From NCBI GenBank assembly GCA_023376005.1, contig CM042152.1:76438012-76502011 (forward strand): a DNA stretch of 64,000 bases. Reading direction: 5' to 3'. Below the pieces are notes generated by a model. The model worked only from the letters and a program-made list of their open reading frames with translations. It did no database searches and was not told the origin of the DNA. The position numbers and the translations under genes were made by a program. This document shows, one piece after another, positions 32,440 to 36,514 of this stretch; the stretch's first letter is position 1, and each line of letters begins with the position of its first letter. The stretch comes from Doryteuthis pealeii. Lineage: Eukaryota > Mollusca > Cephalopoda > Myopsida > Loliginidae.

Positions 32440-32607
32440 TAAACTTTACTGTTTTTCCTGTGCCATTGTCCCCTAAAATCAGGGTTAATGGGCTGAAAAA
32501 TTTGATAATTTCTTTATCTTCTGGACCAAAACTCCGGATCCCCTGGATGCTCATTTTCTGGATGCTTGACATTGTTGATTGTGGTTGATTCTTTTTTTCT
32601 TTGACAA
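2196..32607 (-). CDS. RAD50: RAD50 DNA repair ATPase, 5' half (17 coding exons, runs off left edge)
   Basis: RAD50 is the SMC-like ATPase of the MRE11-RAD50-NBS1 complex, which senses, tethers and resects DNA double-strand breaks in the nucleus. I assembled 17 minus-strand exons by matching translations to the animal RAD50 family and requiring GT-AG junctions with compatible phase. In order the protein shows the N-terminal lobe ([11 protein letters not shown], then Walker A GDNGTGKT at about residues 34-41), the conserved [20 protein letters not shown] stretch (Q-loop region, about residues 153-172), and from about residue 185 a lysine/glutamate-rich coiled coil. About 522 codons are present against roughly 1,310 in the human protein, so the zinc hook and C-terminal lobe are missing only because the window ends. 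The ATG at 32572 is chosen because it precedes the conserved N-terminus; a second ATG (codon 7) matches the family start equally well. Exons 2 and 3 each lack one base (see findings). Confidence 0.95.
2400..2760. mobile_element. Foldback MITE M1, about 350 bp
   Basis: Palindromic element starting 'ggttaatctgaacattagct' whose second half is the inverse of its first (aagccatctgttttggttgg versus ccaaaacatatggcttcctc). It lacks the outer right arm. A complete copy lies at 12022-12393. Confidence 0.7.
2885..3092 (+). repeat. Interspersed repeat R3, partial
   Basis: Contains 'atagatgggaccctaacagg', the 'gtcagagtggacctggga' core and the terminal 'tctgcagaggtgcagtcggt' block, with the centre deleted. 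Confidence 0.65.
3466..4119 (+). mobile_element. Non-autonomous Helitron-like element H1 (654 bp)
   Basis: Starts A|TCTTATTATAATGGAGATT and ends with hairpin GCACCCGGAGGGTGC, a short spacer and CTAG|T. A 5' TC, a 3' hairpin about 9-12 nt before CTRR and insertion between A and T without target duplication are the Helitron signature. No Rep/helicase coding sequence; the small open frame inside is a repeat artefact. Confidence 0.82.
4205..4345 (+). repeat. R3 fragment
   Basis: Terminal third of R3 ('aagtaagggccaaagg', 'gccaacaggtggccccattg'). Confidence 0.6.
4360..4595 (+). mobile_element. tRNA-derived SINE family S2
   Basis: Head 'cacagtggtgtaattggtag' (A-box-like) and 'cgagttcaaatcttgg' (B-box-like), followed by the S2 body to 'ctctttaaccttggttaggc'. 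Confidence 0.75.
4668..4752 (+). repeat. R3 terminal fragment
   Basis: Only the last 85 bp of R3, ending 'cccagccgacaaggctgg', 55 bp from RAD50 exon 16. Confidence 0.55.
4806..4907 (-). CDS. RAD50: RAD50 coding exon 16
   Basis: 102 bp, phase 0, acceptor tttctag, donor gtaagt. Encodes [20 protein letters not shown] then [14 protein letters not shown], aligning with human [20 protein letters not shown] and the following LELDQELIKAE. Confidence 0.92.
5400..6325. repeat. 32-bp tandem repeat (minisatellite), about 28 units
   Basis: Unit 'gtgtaccaggtaacgtaaac' plus 'aacttggggcca', with frequent 1-6 base indels. Flanking copies of 'ataaatagtgtgaggc'-like text (5430 'ataaatAatgtgaggctc', 6301 'ataaataatgtgaggcct') mark the two edges. 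Three units make 96 bp, so long meaningless minus-strand frames of tandem VYVTW/KLFTLPG words appear. Sits in RAD50 intron 15. Confidence 0.92.
6469..6573 (-). CDS. RAD50: RAD50 coding exon 15
   Basis: 105 bp, phase 0, acceptor tttttcag, donor gtaaat. Encodes [20 protein letters not shown] then [15 protein letters not shown], equivalent to human [20 protein letters not shown]. The donor lies about 150 bp from the end of the 32-bp minisatellite in the next intron. Confidence 0.93.
6833..7310. other. Intronic repeat segment with a TATA-like motif
   Basis: Holds 'gggctgtagagtcggaag' and 'attcggagttgaagg', resembling eroded inverted ends of a hAT-type element, around a unique centre with 'actataaatagcagcag'. 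No coding sequence. A solo LTR inside an old MITE is possible but I cannot set its borders. Confidence 0.3.
7631..7805. mobile_element. MITE M3, copy 1
   Basis: Inverted ends 'ggatatttcctataactcca' at the left and the inverse 'gttataggaaataacc' at the right, with a shared inner 'gtcttcttttttcctagtag'. Other copies at 22306-22514 and 35042-35212. Confidence 0.7.
7808..7838. repeat. (AT)n microsatellite
   Basis: About 15 AT dinucleotides directly abutting MITE M3. Confidence 0.9.
7981..8084 (-). CDS. RAD50: RAD50 coding exon 14
   Basis: 104 bp, acceptor aatgtag, donor gtatgt. Encodes [20 protein letters not shown] then [15 protein letters not shown], equivalent to human [20 protein letters not shown]. 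A poly(A/T) run of about 26 bases lies just beyond the donor (7950-7975). Confidence 0.9.
8155..8617 (+). repeat. Direct repeat pair of about 120 bp
   Basis: 8155-8274 and 8494-8617 share 'ccattgtgtcctcagaaaga' through 'acagttaatatgctgata', separated by about 220 bp without recognisable content. The second copy has a short insertion. Confidence 0.75.
8885..9000 (-). repeat. Degenerate hammerhead-like / Penelope-type tail repeat
   Basis: On the minus strand 'gggttggagggcacatcggc' then 'tgaaatgttgtatatataac' and 'aataaagatgaggacagcag'. The same order of words recurs at 25927-25975 (with a CTGATGA core) and 31985-32065. The ribozyme core itself is lost here. Confidence 0.4.
9172..9625 (-). repeat. 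Interspersed repeat R3, inverted copy
   Basis: Reverse complement of the R3 end block (actgcacctatgcaaagg) through the 'gggtcttagtgtcctgggta' and 'tacctgttaggctcccatat' regions. Confidence 0.65.
10185..10435 (+). repeat. Interspersed repeat with CT-rich start
   Basis: A (CT)n run, then 'gaaacagattagcgttatca', 'attagctgaggtgatgacac' and a 3' 'actaatatatagata'. A related copy is at 27630-27985. No coding sequence. Confidence 0.5.
10613..11045 (+). repeat. Interspersed repeat R3, good copy of the 5' two thirds
   Basis: Starts 'tcatggtttgttttgtttta' and runs through 'cggcatatcaacctcagtgg', 'actccgggtcagagtggacc', 'cttctagcacccatatgata' and 'ttgacgtgaccagccgattg'. Copies at 21001, 34070 and 43860 match closely, so the family was recently active. 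No ORF and no clear class. Confidence 0.75.
11155..11385 (-). mobile_element. tRNA-derived SINE family S1
   Basis: Minus-strand order: eroded tRNA head, 'gttcaattccggtgctcgcc', 'aactcagcgtatgagtagca', 'tctccttggtctagcgctat' and the terminal 'ggccgccccgacgacttta'. Confidence 0.8.
11486..11785 (+). mobile_element. tRNA-derived SINE family S2, full copy with (AT)n tail
   Basis: tRNA-like head: 'gtgtggtgtaatggttaaag' (A box) and 'cgagttcaaatcctggac' (B box). Body runs to 'ccttgtgtcacatcctgccc' and 'ggaggggttggt', followed by (AT)n. Ends 46 bp from RAD50 exon 13. Confidence 0.85.
11832..11901 (-). CDS. RAD50: RAD50 coding exon 13
   Basis: 70 bp, acceptor tttgtag, donor gtaagt, ends in phase 1. 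Encodes [20 protein letters not shown] then NIE, equivalent to human [20 protein letters not shown]. Confidence 0.88.
11945..12757. mobile_element. Foldback MITE M2 interrupted by MITE M1
   Basis: Outer arms: 11945-12013 ('aatcaaacttaacaaaccta') and 12394-12757 form a stem ending 'ggtccattaagtttgatt'. Inner arms are 12402-12510 versus 12555-12680 (aaaagatataatgcaccagt and its inverse). M1 (12022-12393) sits in the left arm. A half copy of M2 lies at 20595-20832. Confidence 0.7.
12022..12393. mobile_element. Foldback MITE M1, complete copy with 8-bp target duplication
   Basis: Starts GGTAATCTGAACATTAGCTA and ends with the exact inverse GTTCAGATTACC. Flanked by CAGGGAAT (12014-12021) and CAGAGAAT (12394-12401), an 8-bp duplication with one mismatch, which suggests hAT-like mobilisation. 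Confidence 0.78.
12805..13015 (-). mobile_element. Helitron/Helentron-like 3' end
   Basis: Minus strand ends with 'cctgggcaatgcctggtagc' then 'tctgCTAG' and T. This small hairpin plus CTAG is the common end of many invertebrate Helitron-type elements. The 5' border is unclear; it may continue past the nested copy at 13016-13466. Confidence 0.5.
13016..13466 (-). mobile_element. Helitron-like element, diverged copy H7
   Basis: Minus-strand start TCTATTAATAATAGAGATTC at 13466 and end hairpin around 'cccggagggtg' near 13035. The terminal CTAG is mutated (GTTAG in that sense). Same subfamily as 38229-38801. Confidence 0.6.
13760..13861 (-). CDS. RAD50: RAD50 coding exon 12
   Basis: 102 bp, phase 0, acceptor attctag, donor gtaagt. 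Encodes [20 protein letters not shown] then [14 protein letters not shown], matching human [20 protein letters not shown] and LLVEQGRLQLQAD. Confidence 0.94.
13890..14400 (-). pseudogene. LINE fragment: C-terminus of ORF2 (reverse transcriptase polyprotein)
   Basis: An open minus-strand stretch ends near 14053 and reads [20 protein letters not shown], then [20 protein letters not shown], then STEFFKASM. Pattern RR-L--DL---YK-----H and F--R----WN-LP--VV----FK is the familiar tail of Jockey/CR1-type non-LTR ORF2 proteins. The 3' side carries short ATTAC-type repeats ('attacattacattacatata' in minus sense), as such LINE tails do. It is 5'-truncated with no catalytic RT motif, inserted in RAD50 intron 11, and ends about 30 bp from exon 12. 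Confidence 0.72.
14460..16190. other. Intron 11 sequence without recognised content
   Basis: AT-rich sequence with a (TTA)n run at about 15424-15445 and GT-rich text at 15240-15370. I see no gene or assignable repeat in it. Confidence 0.6.
16205..16515 (-). mobile_element. Possible tRNA-derived SINE (family unassigned)
   Basis: Minus strand reads 'aggaggttgcgagttcagtc', a B-box-like stretch, below 'tctgacttcaagccatgact'. The rest is GC-richer than its surroundings. Single copy in this window, so class and borders are uncertain. Confidence 0.4.
16781..16857 (-). CDS. RAD50: RAD50 coding exon 11
   Basis: 77 bp, acceptor atttcag, donor gtggga, phase 1 to phase 0. Encodes [20 protein letters not shown] then EELLTQ, continuing from FQ in exon 10 exactly as human FQGTDEQL does. 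Confidence 0.92.
16963..17425. repeat. Degenerate tandem repeat, about 60-85 bp, 6-7 units
   Basis: Each unit combines 'aaaattagcaacctctatta' and 'ttacttttt' with a poly(T)-rich spacer and 'aaatcagctttggtcaaaaa'. Unit length varies through homopolymer length. Confidence 0.7.
17670..17775. repeat. Short tandem repeat, three units of about 37 bp
   Basis: 'aagtattacattcctatata' plus 'tttttttgttt', three times. Confidence 0.7.
17896..17973 (-). CDS. RAD50: RAD50 coding exon 10
   Basis: 78 bp, acceptor tttatag, donor gtaagt, phase 1 to phase 1. Encodes [20 protein letters not shown] then IENKFQ, aligning with human [22 protein letters not shown]. Confidence 0.92.
18081..18326 (-). mobile_element. 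tRNA-derived SINE family S1, best-preserved head
   Basis: Minus strand begins 'tagctcagtcggtagagcgt' (A box) and has 'agttcgataccggtcctcgc' (B box), then the S1 body to 'gggctgccccgtcaacttta'. Lies 108 bp from RAD50 exon 10. Confidence 0.85.
18763..18987 (+). repeat. Tandem duplication, two units of about 112 bp
   Basis: Units start 'aaaccaataaaatttaaata' and end 'caccttaaatgtattgta'; they differ mainly in poly(T) length. Confidence 0.85.
19095..19153. repeat. (AT)n microsatellite
   Basis: About 28 dinucleotides with one G interruption, 80 bp from RAD50 exon 9. Confidence 0.9.
19233..19293 (-). CDS. RAD50: RAD50 coding exon 9
   Basis: 61 bp, acceptor cctcag, donor gtaaat, ends in phase 1. 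Encodes [20 protein letters not shown]. Coiled-coil sequence is less conserved, but phase, length and position fit between exons 8 and 10. Confidence 0.85.
19358..19892 (-). mobile_element. Helitron-like element, diverged copy H10
   Basis: Right edge in minus sense 'atcatataatagagattgtg'; left edge 'ctagccaaaaatatgcaccc' with the GCACC hairpin partly decayed. About 535 bp, lies 64 bp from exon 9. Confidence 0.65.
19921..20355. mobile_element. Two S2-type SINEs, head to head
   Basis: 19921-20060 (+) starts 'gaagtccttgtggcataatg' and has the 'accctcttgggaaaggtatg' word. 20130-20350 (-) is a fuller copy with 'ttacccatagctggagggag' and a head near 'gtaaccattacaccatgggt'. Confidence 0.7.
20595..20832 (+). 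mobile_element. MITE M2, right half copy
   Basis: Matches 12520-12757 from 'cctcaaagatac' to 'tttgattt', including 'gacatacgatggtggaattt'. Ends about 53 bp from RAD50 exon 8. Confidence 0.75.
20886..20975 (-). CDS. RAD50: RAD50 coding exon 8
   Basis: 90 bp, phase 0, acceptor ttttcag, donor gtaaga. Encodes [20 protein letters not shown] then [10 protein letters not shown], matching human [20 protein letters not shown]. Coiled coil. Confidence 0.9.
21003..21328 (+). repeat. Interspersed repeat R3, 5' half
   Basis: Near-identical to 10613-10930; cut off after 'cacccatatgataaaaaggg'. Confidence 0.75.
21357..21655 (+). repeat. Interspersed repeat R8, 5' part
   Basis: Matches 23973-24230 from 'gtgagtttagcc' to 'ttgatatgtagaatagac'. 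Confidence 0.65.
21797..21985. repeat. Tandem repeat with long homopolymer spacers
   Basis: Five units of 'ggaagtatttcttgcc', each followed by a run of either C (10) or A (7-21). Then a short 'aaagcagaaaatctgctaa' duplication. Confidence 0.85.
22306..22514. mobile_element. MITE M3, copy 2 (about 209 bp)
   Basis: Inverted ends 'ggttatttcctataactcca' and its reverse complement, about 38 bp of terminal match. Flanks gacggatt and aacggatc agree at 6 of 8 positions, consistent with an 8-bp target duplication. Confidence 0.78.
22860..23705. repeat. 84-bp tandem repeat, about 9-10 units
   Basis: Unit 'gtcctcacaaaaaatatagt' 'ccattgttattagtttaaaa' 'tcattcttatagggtgggtt' 'ttcagctagtttattaaacc' 'taaa'. 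Units differ mostly in one A-run (AAAAAATATAG, AAAAAAATAG or AAAAAATAG), so homogenisation is recent. The edges are diverged. Located 100 bp from RAD50 exon 7. Confidence 0.95.
23801..23869 (-). CDS. RAD50: RAD50 coding exon 7
   Basis: 69 bp, phase 0, acceptor aattgcag, donor gtaagt. Encodes [20 protein letters not shown] then VAK, which aligns in register with human [20 protein letters not shown]. Start of the ascending coiled coil. Confidence 0.88.
23973..24725 (+). mobile_element. Non-autonomous DNA-transposon-like element R8 (about 750 bp)
   Basis: Left end 'gggatgagtttagccaaag' and right end 'gctgcggtctaagcttat' are imperfect inverts of each other; other copies end 'gtctaagctcatcccc'. 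No transposase frame. Confidence 0.5.
24722..24763. repeat. (AT)n microsatellite
   Basis: About 20 dinucleotides at the end of R8. Confidence 0.9.
24828..25138 (+). mobile_element. tRNA-derived SINE family S2 with (AT)n tail
   Basis: Head 'gcgcgtggtgtaatggttaa'; the B-box region is damaged by a small deletion ('gccccaaggactcag'). The segment 'ggataaatagtagggcagac' is duplicated inside. Confidence 0.85.
25560..25665 (-). CDS. RAD50: RAD50 coding exon 6
   Basis: 106 bp, acceptor gttttag, donor gtaaat. With the split Trp codon it gives [20 protein letters not shown] then [16 protein letters not shown], close to human [26 protein letters not shown]. This marks the exit from the ATPase lobe into the coiled coil. 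Confidence 0.95.
25740..25980 (-). repeat. Penelope-type/hammerhead-like tail repeat, split by the hAT MITE
   Basis: Minus strand: 'ggtacacctgatgaaggttg', then 'cagccgaaacattgtctttc', then after the MITE 'atcatgataaagatgaagac'. It has the order CTGATGA, a GGTTG/CAGCC stem, GAAA and GTC of a hammerhead, but stem I is not complementary, so it is probably inactive. Confidence 0.5.
25779..25918. mobile_element. hAT-type MITE (140 bp) with perfect 8-bp target duplication
   Basis: Inverted ends 'cagtagttcccaaag' and 'cgaaccacta' (inverse tagtggttcg), the widespread hAT terminal pattern CAGNGGTTC. ATATATAG occurs at 25771-25778 and 25919-25926. Confidence 0.85.
26165..26912 (+). mobile_element. TRIM-like unit: two 119-120 bp direct repeats around 509 bp
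   Basis: 26165-26283 and 26793-26912 both run from TGTTGGCT to CCTATTTTACA (TG...CA ends) and are about 90% alike by eye. The interior is non-coding and resembles 52030-52400 ('gacacaactggtgcatgtta'). No target duplication found and no primer-binding site, so an LTR origin is only likely. Confidence 0.5.
26950..27318. repeat. 35-bp duplication of the RAD50 exon 5 donor flanking a 299-bp insert
   Basis: 26950-26984 and 27284-27318 are identical for 35 bp starting 'ccttctaatgaagccaaaac'. The insert has a G13 run and, near 27232, 'gacgcgggttcgatcccggc', a B-box-like tRNA stretch. In transcript sense the copy gives a decoy donor 334 bp downstream of the real one. Confidence 0.85.
27314..27387 (-). 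CDS. RAD50: RAD50 coding exon 5
   Basis: 74 bp, acceptor ttctcag, donor gtaagt, ends in phase 2 after AATTG. Encodes [20 protein letters not shown] then EEANW, the highly conserved Q-loop region of the ATPase lobe. The donor and five exon bases lie in a 35-bp segment that is repeated 334 bp downstream in transcript sense (26950-26984). Confidence 0.95.
27465..27610 (+). repeat. Direct repeat pair of 55 bp with a G10 run between
   Basis: 'gttttttctgggtcaccctg' to 'atcatgttactcaact' occurs at 27474-27519 and 27562-27599; the right copy ends in 'ggaaataacc', an M3-type terminus. Confidence 0.75.
27630..27985 (+). repeat. CT-rich interspersed repeat, second copy
   Basis: (CTTT)n, 'aaacagattagcattattgt', 'ttagctgaggtgacgacatt', ending 'attaatatatagata' at RAD50 exon 4; relative of 10185-10435. 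Confidence 0.5.
28001..28105 (-). CDS. RAD50: RAD50 coding exon 4
   Basis: 105 bp, phase 0 at both ends, acceptor ttttaag, donor gtttgt. Encodes [17 protein letters not shown] and ends CADLDKE, aligning with the human segment KTEFKTLEGVITRTKHGEK...CAEIDRE. No frame damage. Confidence 0.94.
28285..28530. repeat. 69-bp tandem repeat, 3.5 units
   Basis: Unit 'aatcattattattaataatt' 'ttgaacactattagccttca' 'tcttccaaatccttgttgct' 'ttttatcac'. Confidence 0.88.
28662..28885. repeat. 59-bp tandem repeat, 3.8 units, nearly identical
   Basis: Unit 'attggttttgattgtataat' 'gtgcactagaaatactatta' 'tattctaagatattctaat'; copies at 28662, 28721, 28780 and 28839. Confidence 0.95.
29140..29240 (-). CDS. RAD50: RAD50 coding exon 3 (1-base deletion, in-frame stop)
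   Basis: Acceptor tctctcag, donor gtaaat. Reads [20 protein letters not shown] then QPMTAIRS, matching the beta-strand section of the N-terminal lobe. At about 29153-29157 the text reads TCATGACT where the family needs TCAATGACT, so a TGA appears at once; adding one A would restore the conserved end ahead of the donor. Length is 101 bp rather than the expected 102. Confidence 0.9.
29268..29525. repeat. 40-bp tandem repeat, about 6 units, nearly identical
   Basis: Unit 'tcatcaaaataatatcagtt' 'tacaacaaaaaaattaatga'. Begins 28 bp from RAD50 exon 3. Confidence 0.95.
29827..29994. repeat. Near-perfect palindrome, arms about 76 bp
   Basis: Left 'ggtttacccagagagaatat' mirrors right 'ctctccttgggtaaacc'; inner arms 'gcttgtatctcctctatct' and its inverse; spacer about 16 bp. 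Only a few mismatches. Could be a foldback MITE. Confidence 0.88.
30367..30827 (+). mobile_element. Solo LTR (461 bp) with CTAG target duplication
   Basis: Starts TGTAGGAGTTATTTTC, ends AATCTTACA (TG...CA). CTAG precedes (30363-30366) and follows (30828-30831). It contains 'ggtatttaagcggctgattt' (promoter-like) and 'tataaaatgttttgtccctc'. The same LTR family is the 3' LTR at 63128-63537. Sits in RAD50 intron 2. Confidence 0.85.
30855..31066 (-). mobile_element. tRNA-derived SINE family S1
   Basis: Body 'caactcagcgtatgagtagc' and terminal 'aggccaccccgaggacttta' in minus sense; head decayed. Begins 24 bp after the solo LTR's target duplication. Confidence 0.75.
31115..31755 (+). mobile_element. 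Non-autonomous Helitron-like element H2 (641 bp)
   Basis: A|TCTTATGATAATGGAGATT...GCACCCGGAGGGTGC...CTAG|T. Ends 85 bp from RAD50 exon 2. Confidence 0.85.
31841..31926 (-). CDS. RAD50: RAD50 coding exon 2 (1-base deletion)
   Basis: Acceptor ttttgcag, donor gtaaat. It opens in frame as [15 protein letters not shown], equivalent to the helix after Walker A in human RAD50. After GACTTACCC the reading frame slips: the family sequence needs one more C in the C-run at about 31880-31883 to give PPGAK and the following conserved FIHDPK. As printed the exon is 86 bp rather than 87. Confidence 0.9.
31985..32070 (+). repeat. Degenerate hammerhead-like tail repeat
   Basis: 'cactcgaagaaggttgaaac' then 'attgtgtatataacaataaa' and 'gatgaagacaacagtc'; same order as at 25740-25980 but the ribozyme core is mutated (CTCGAAGA). 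Confidence 0.45.
32341..32439. repeat. (CATA)n/(CA)n and (GATA)n microsatellites
   Basis: 32341-32386 and 32407-32439; the second ends 10 bp from the RAD50 exon 1 donor. Confidence 0.92.
32450..32607 (-). CDS. RAD50: RAD50 coding exon 1 with part of the 5' UTR
   Basis: Coding from the ATG at 32572 to 32450 (41 codons, [16 protein letters not shown]... ending [11 protein letters not shown]). The donor gtaaag follows codon ACA in phase 0, inside the Walker A threonine pair, the same place as in the human gene. Upstream, 32573-32607 is untranslated and is preceded by a near-perfect 3' splice site (about 30 T then CAG in transcript sense), so at least one non-coding 5' exon lies further right; I could not locate it. 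The Walker A second position is Asp rather than the usual Pro. Confidence 0.93.
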
Positions 32608-32610
32608 CTG

Positions 32611-32642
<32 letters not shown>

Positions 32643-32862
32643 AGAAAAGAAAAATTCAAGACAAGAATGTGTGGTAAATTTTGTATGTTTTAAGGTTTAC
32701 TTCAAAAGGAATCCCCATCACAACTCAAAATAAACAAAAGTCCAAACCTGCACAGAATGGTTGTTGGTTGTTTGTTCTATGATATATCAAATCAGCCCTT
32801 TTCAAGTCATTTAATATTGAATCAAGTCATTTTGATAAACAAAGGACTCGGATTGTTTAAAG

Positions 32863-34815
32863 TACCTGTTGTTACTTAAGAGTTCACCCAATTAAGTATT
32901 GAACAGTCTCATTGCTGCTTAACTTTGGTGATCTAACAGGGACCAGTTTTATTATTGAGTATACTTTTTATTATATATTTTTGTATAAGCTATTAAAAAA
33001 TTTGGTAATTTATGAGGAAGACCGTCCCGGTCTCCTGCCTCAAAACTTGCTACCGGTGATTGCTGAAAAAACAACCCAGCTACAATTGAAGTCTGTAGCC
33101 AAAGCAGTGTCACTTGAAAGTAAACAATCAACTTAAGGCGTTTTGTTTTTGTTTTTGTTTTTTTGTTTTTTTCAACATTCACTTACATATAAAAAAATCC
33201 AAAATTTATTTCGGTATTTTCATTTTATTTTATATATTTATTTCCAAAAATCATTTACAAGTAAAAAAAAAATCTAAATATTTAGATATTCTTGTTTATT
33301 TAAACTAAAAACAAGACATTAAACAAACATGAATAAAAGAAAATCTGAGTATTTAGATATTCTTTTATATTTTGATAAAATAAAAAAAACTATCTATCTA
33401 TCTAGTCGTCTTCATATCTATCTATTGCTTCGGCTACGGACTTCAATCGTAGCTGGGGTTGGTTTTTCACCACTCACTGTTAGCAAGTTTTGAGGCAGGA
33501 CCAGGACGGCCTTCCTCATAAATTACCAAAAAATCAGACAAATAGTTATCAAACTGGAAAGCTTACTTTAGTTTATAACAACCAAAACACTGAACAGCCT
33601 TGTATTATATCAACCTATCTTTTTATAATGTGATTGGTTGATAGTTTTTGTTTTATTTGCTGTTGCCTAAACGGTCACCTAATTAAGTATTGAACAGGCT
33701 CATCACTGCTTAACTTTGATGTGATAGAAATAAACAGATTGAGATAGATAATTGGTTGGCTGTTTTGTTTTAAGGTATATCAAACCTTTTTGAGTCATTA
33801 AATGCCGAATCAAGTCATTTTGATAAACAAAAGACTCAGGTTGCTTACAGTACCTACTGTTACTTAAGTGATCATCCAATAAAGCATTGAACAGACTCAT
33901 TGCTGCTTACCTTCGATGATCTGTCAGAGATCGGTTTTATCATTGAGTATTCCTTTTATCATATTTTTGTATAAGTCATTCAGTTGTTAGTTGGTTAGTT
34001 GGTTGAGTGTTTTTGTTTTACGGCATATCAACCCTTTTAAGTCATTAAATGCCGAATCAAGTCATTTTGGTTTGGTTTTACGGCATATCAACCTCAGTGG
34101 GTCACATTTAATGCTGATAAAGTTTTGAAATAAATCAATTCTTAATGGATAATACAATTTTGTTTATCAACTCATGTTTTTCTATTTAACCCATAGATGG
34201 GACCCTAACAGGTACTACCACTCCGGGTCAGAGTGGACCAGGGAGCAATGGTGATAAAGGGGTGCTCTACATTCCCCAAACCTTCAAAACTGGAACCTCA
34301 CTATCAGATAGAGTTTAATGTCATTCCCAGGACATGTAGACCCTCAGTCACCGCCTTCTAGCACCCATATGATAAAAAGGGGTTGGGGCTTGCCATAAGG
34401 GCAATAGGGTTGGGAAAATCATATAGGTGCTAGGGCTTGACATGACCAGCCGATTGATCAAGGGCCTCTCCACCACCCCTAGCCCAAGATAGGGCCAAAG
34501 TGGAGTATTGCAAGTCATGAACTGCTCATCCACCTGGGTTCTATCCTTAAGCATCACGGGTCGCCACCCACGGCCAACAGGTGGCCCCATTGGGGGAGTC
34601 TTACCCCTCTGCAGAGGTGCATTTAATGCCCCCCGAACAGGGCGGAAGTCATTTTGATAAACAAAGGACTCAGGTTGTTTAAATACCTGTTGTTACTTAA
34701 GAGTTCACCCAATTAAGTATTGAACAGGCTCATCACTGCTTAACTTCAGTGATCTAGCGCTGACCAGTTTTATATTGAGTATTCCTTTTATATATCATAT
34801 ATTTTTGTATAAGCC
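32863..34815. repeat. Nested repeat cluster upstream of RAD50
   Basis: Three or four copies of 'gttacttaagagttcaccca' to 'atatttttgtataagc' (32868-32992, 33862-33978, 34691-34813; fragment 33670-33720). An inverted pair at 32995-33112 and 33420-33536 shares 'ggtaatttatgaggaag' and 'cttgctaccggtga'-like text. The RAD50 promoter and 5' exon should lie in or beyond this stretch but cannot be picked out. Confidence 0.6.
34070..34649 (+). repeat. Interspersed repeat R3, nearly full length (580 bp)
   Basis: Runs from 'ggttttacggcatatcaacc' to 'tctgcagaggtgca' and 'ccccgaacagggcgg'. Most complete copy with 43866-44453. Confidence 0.8.
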
Positions 34816-34879
34816 ATTAAAAAAAAATCAGATAAATAAGATACATCTCAGGGGTTCCTGACCAGGGGTGCGAGAAGCG

Positions 34880-35336
34880 TCCGTTCAAATTTAAGTTTAA
34901 ATTTTTGAATGTTGTTATTGTCAACATCAACAGAACATTTTCAAAAAAGAAATCCAACATTTTGACATTTGAATCCAAGAAAAGTTTTTGCTATGATAAA
35001 ATGAGTTAATCTTCTTATTCTTTTTTTTGAATAAAAAAAAAGGTTATTTCCTCTAACTCCAACATAAAAAAGGGAAACCACTATGATTCACTGATAAATT
35101 ATTTATTTATTTATTTATCTACTAGGAAAAAAAGAGGACGGGTTTAGGGTTAGTTTAATAGGAAAATAAATAAATAATTTATCAGTCAATCAGAGTGGTT
35201 ATAGGAAATAACAAAAAAAATATATATTTTTCTTTTTTGTTTTTTAGTTGAAGGTAAAAATTTCTGTGAATGTGGGTAGTTTTTTAAGGGCACCGTGACA
35301 TTTTGCTATGGTGCTGTGGTCTAAGCTCATCCCCGG
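34880..35336 (+). repeat. R8-type 3' half carrying MITE M3 copy 3
   Basis: R8 words 'agaacattttcaaaaaagaa', 'gggcaccgtgacattt' and the end 'ggtctaagctcatcccc', interrupted by M3 at 35042-35212, which is flanked by A8 on both sides. Confidence 0.6.
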
Positions 35337-36510
35337 ATTTAATCCTTGTGTTTTTGCTTCTTTTTTTTTTCTGTTTTTCTTGCTTTATCTTTTATGCCTT
35401 TATCTTTATGTGTCAAGTTGAATTGTTTAGCAAATTTATTACTTTCTTTATAAATTGAATAATTTTTTAGGCAAACATAGAAATTTTCCTGTTTGGGTGG
35501 AAATAGGATGAGCTGAATTAAATAAGCTTTGAAACGCAATACGTATAAAGAATTCTCTTTCATAACTTTCTGCTTTTTTATTTTTCTATTTAAGAAAGGT
35601 ATTAAAAAAATAAACTTTAACTTTAAAATTTTTTTTAAATAAATATGATTGTTTACAAAAACAGGTTTGTATGTTTTGATTACTTCGTGATTTTCAGTGT
35701 GTAGCGTTGTTGAATTCTTTTATTTCTAAAATTCATAAAAATGACAGAGAAAGAAGAAAAATAGAGTTTTTGCTTTACTTTTTTTTGTATGTTCAAATAT
35801 TATGTACACATATGAGCGTCAGCAGAAAAGTTCTTAAGTTGACCAGGATACTCCCATAGAATGTGCCATATAATACCTAAATAATGAGAATAGAATTGTC
35901 TGTTTTTCCTATAAATAATTTCTAGAAAGAACGACAGAAATATGTTTATTTTCGCACATTACATTTTTTACAAAACAAAAACACAACAAATAATTAATTA
36001 ATGTATTAATGTGTGGAGGATAATCACTAATAAGGACTGAGCCTCTTCTAGGAGTGACCACCTCAGCTATTTTATAGGTTTTCAGATTAAATTTGAAGAG
36101 ATTGAAAGCAGTTTTAAAAATGTTTTAAAAGAATCGAACGTCTTTAAATAAATAGAATTTAATGTACTATTGTTTTATTTTTTTGGTTTTTTTTTAGATA
36201 TATCCATTTTAATATTTTTCTGTTTTTTTTTTTGTGTGTGTAAAAAGAAAATAATTAGTAGACCACCTAGTCCTTTCTGGAGTGAGGCATTTTTCCTTTT
36301 ACAAAAAAACAAAATATTGCGTTTGTTTGTTTTTAAAGAGCCTTCAGGAGCCGTTAAAAATATTTCAACAGATATAAGTAATTTTTTTAAAGAAGAACAA
36401 AGTTATTAATTTTAAATATACAGTAGAGACTGGGTCTCTTTTTTGTTGGTATTTGATTACTTCTCTATCTTTTAAACCAACCAATAGTAATTCCTACATT
36501 AAAGTGAGAC
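35337..36510. other. AT-rich intergenic sequence, nothing recognised
   Basis: About 1.2 kb with short runs of A or T and no codon-like conservation, tRNA head or repeat copy that I can identify. Confidence 0.55.
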
Positions 36511-36514
36511 GAAA

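Noticed and set aside
2196..32607. RAD50 as a processed or dead pseudogene
   Set aside because: It has introns, all splice sites are intact and 15 of 17 exons are free of damage. Two single-base losses are better explained by consensus errors until reads are checked.
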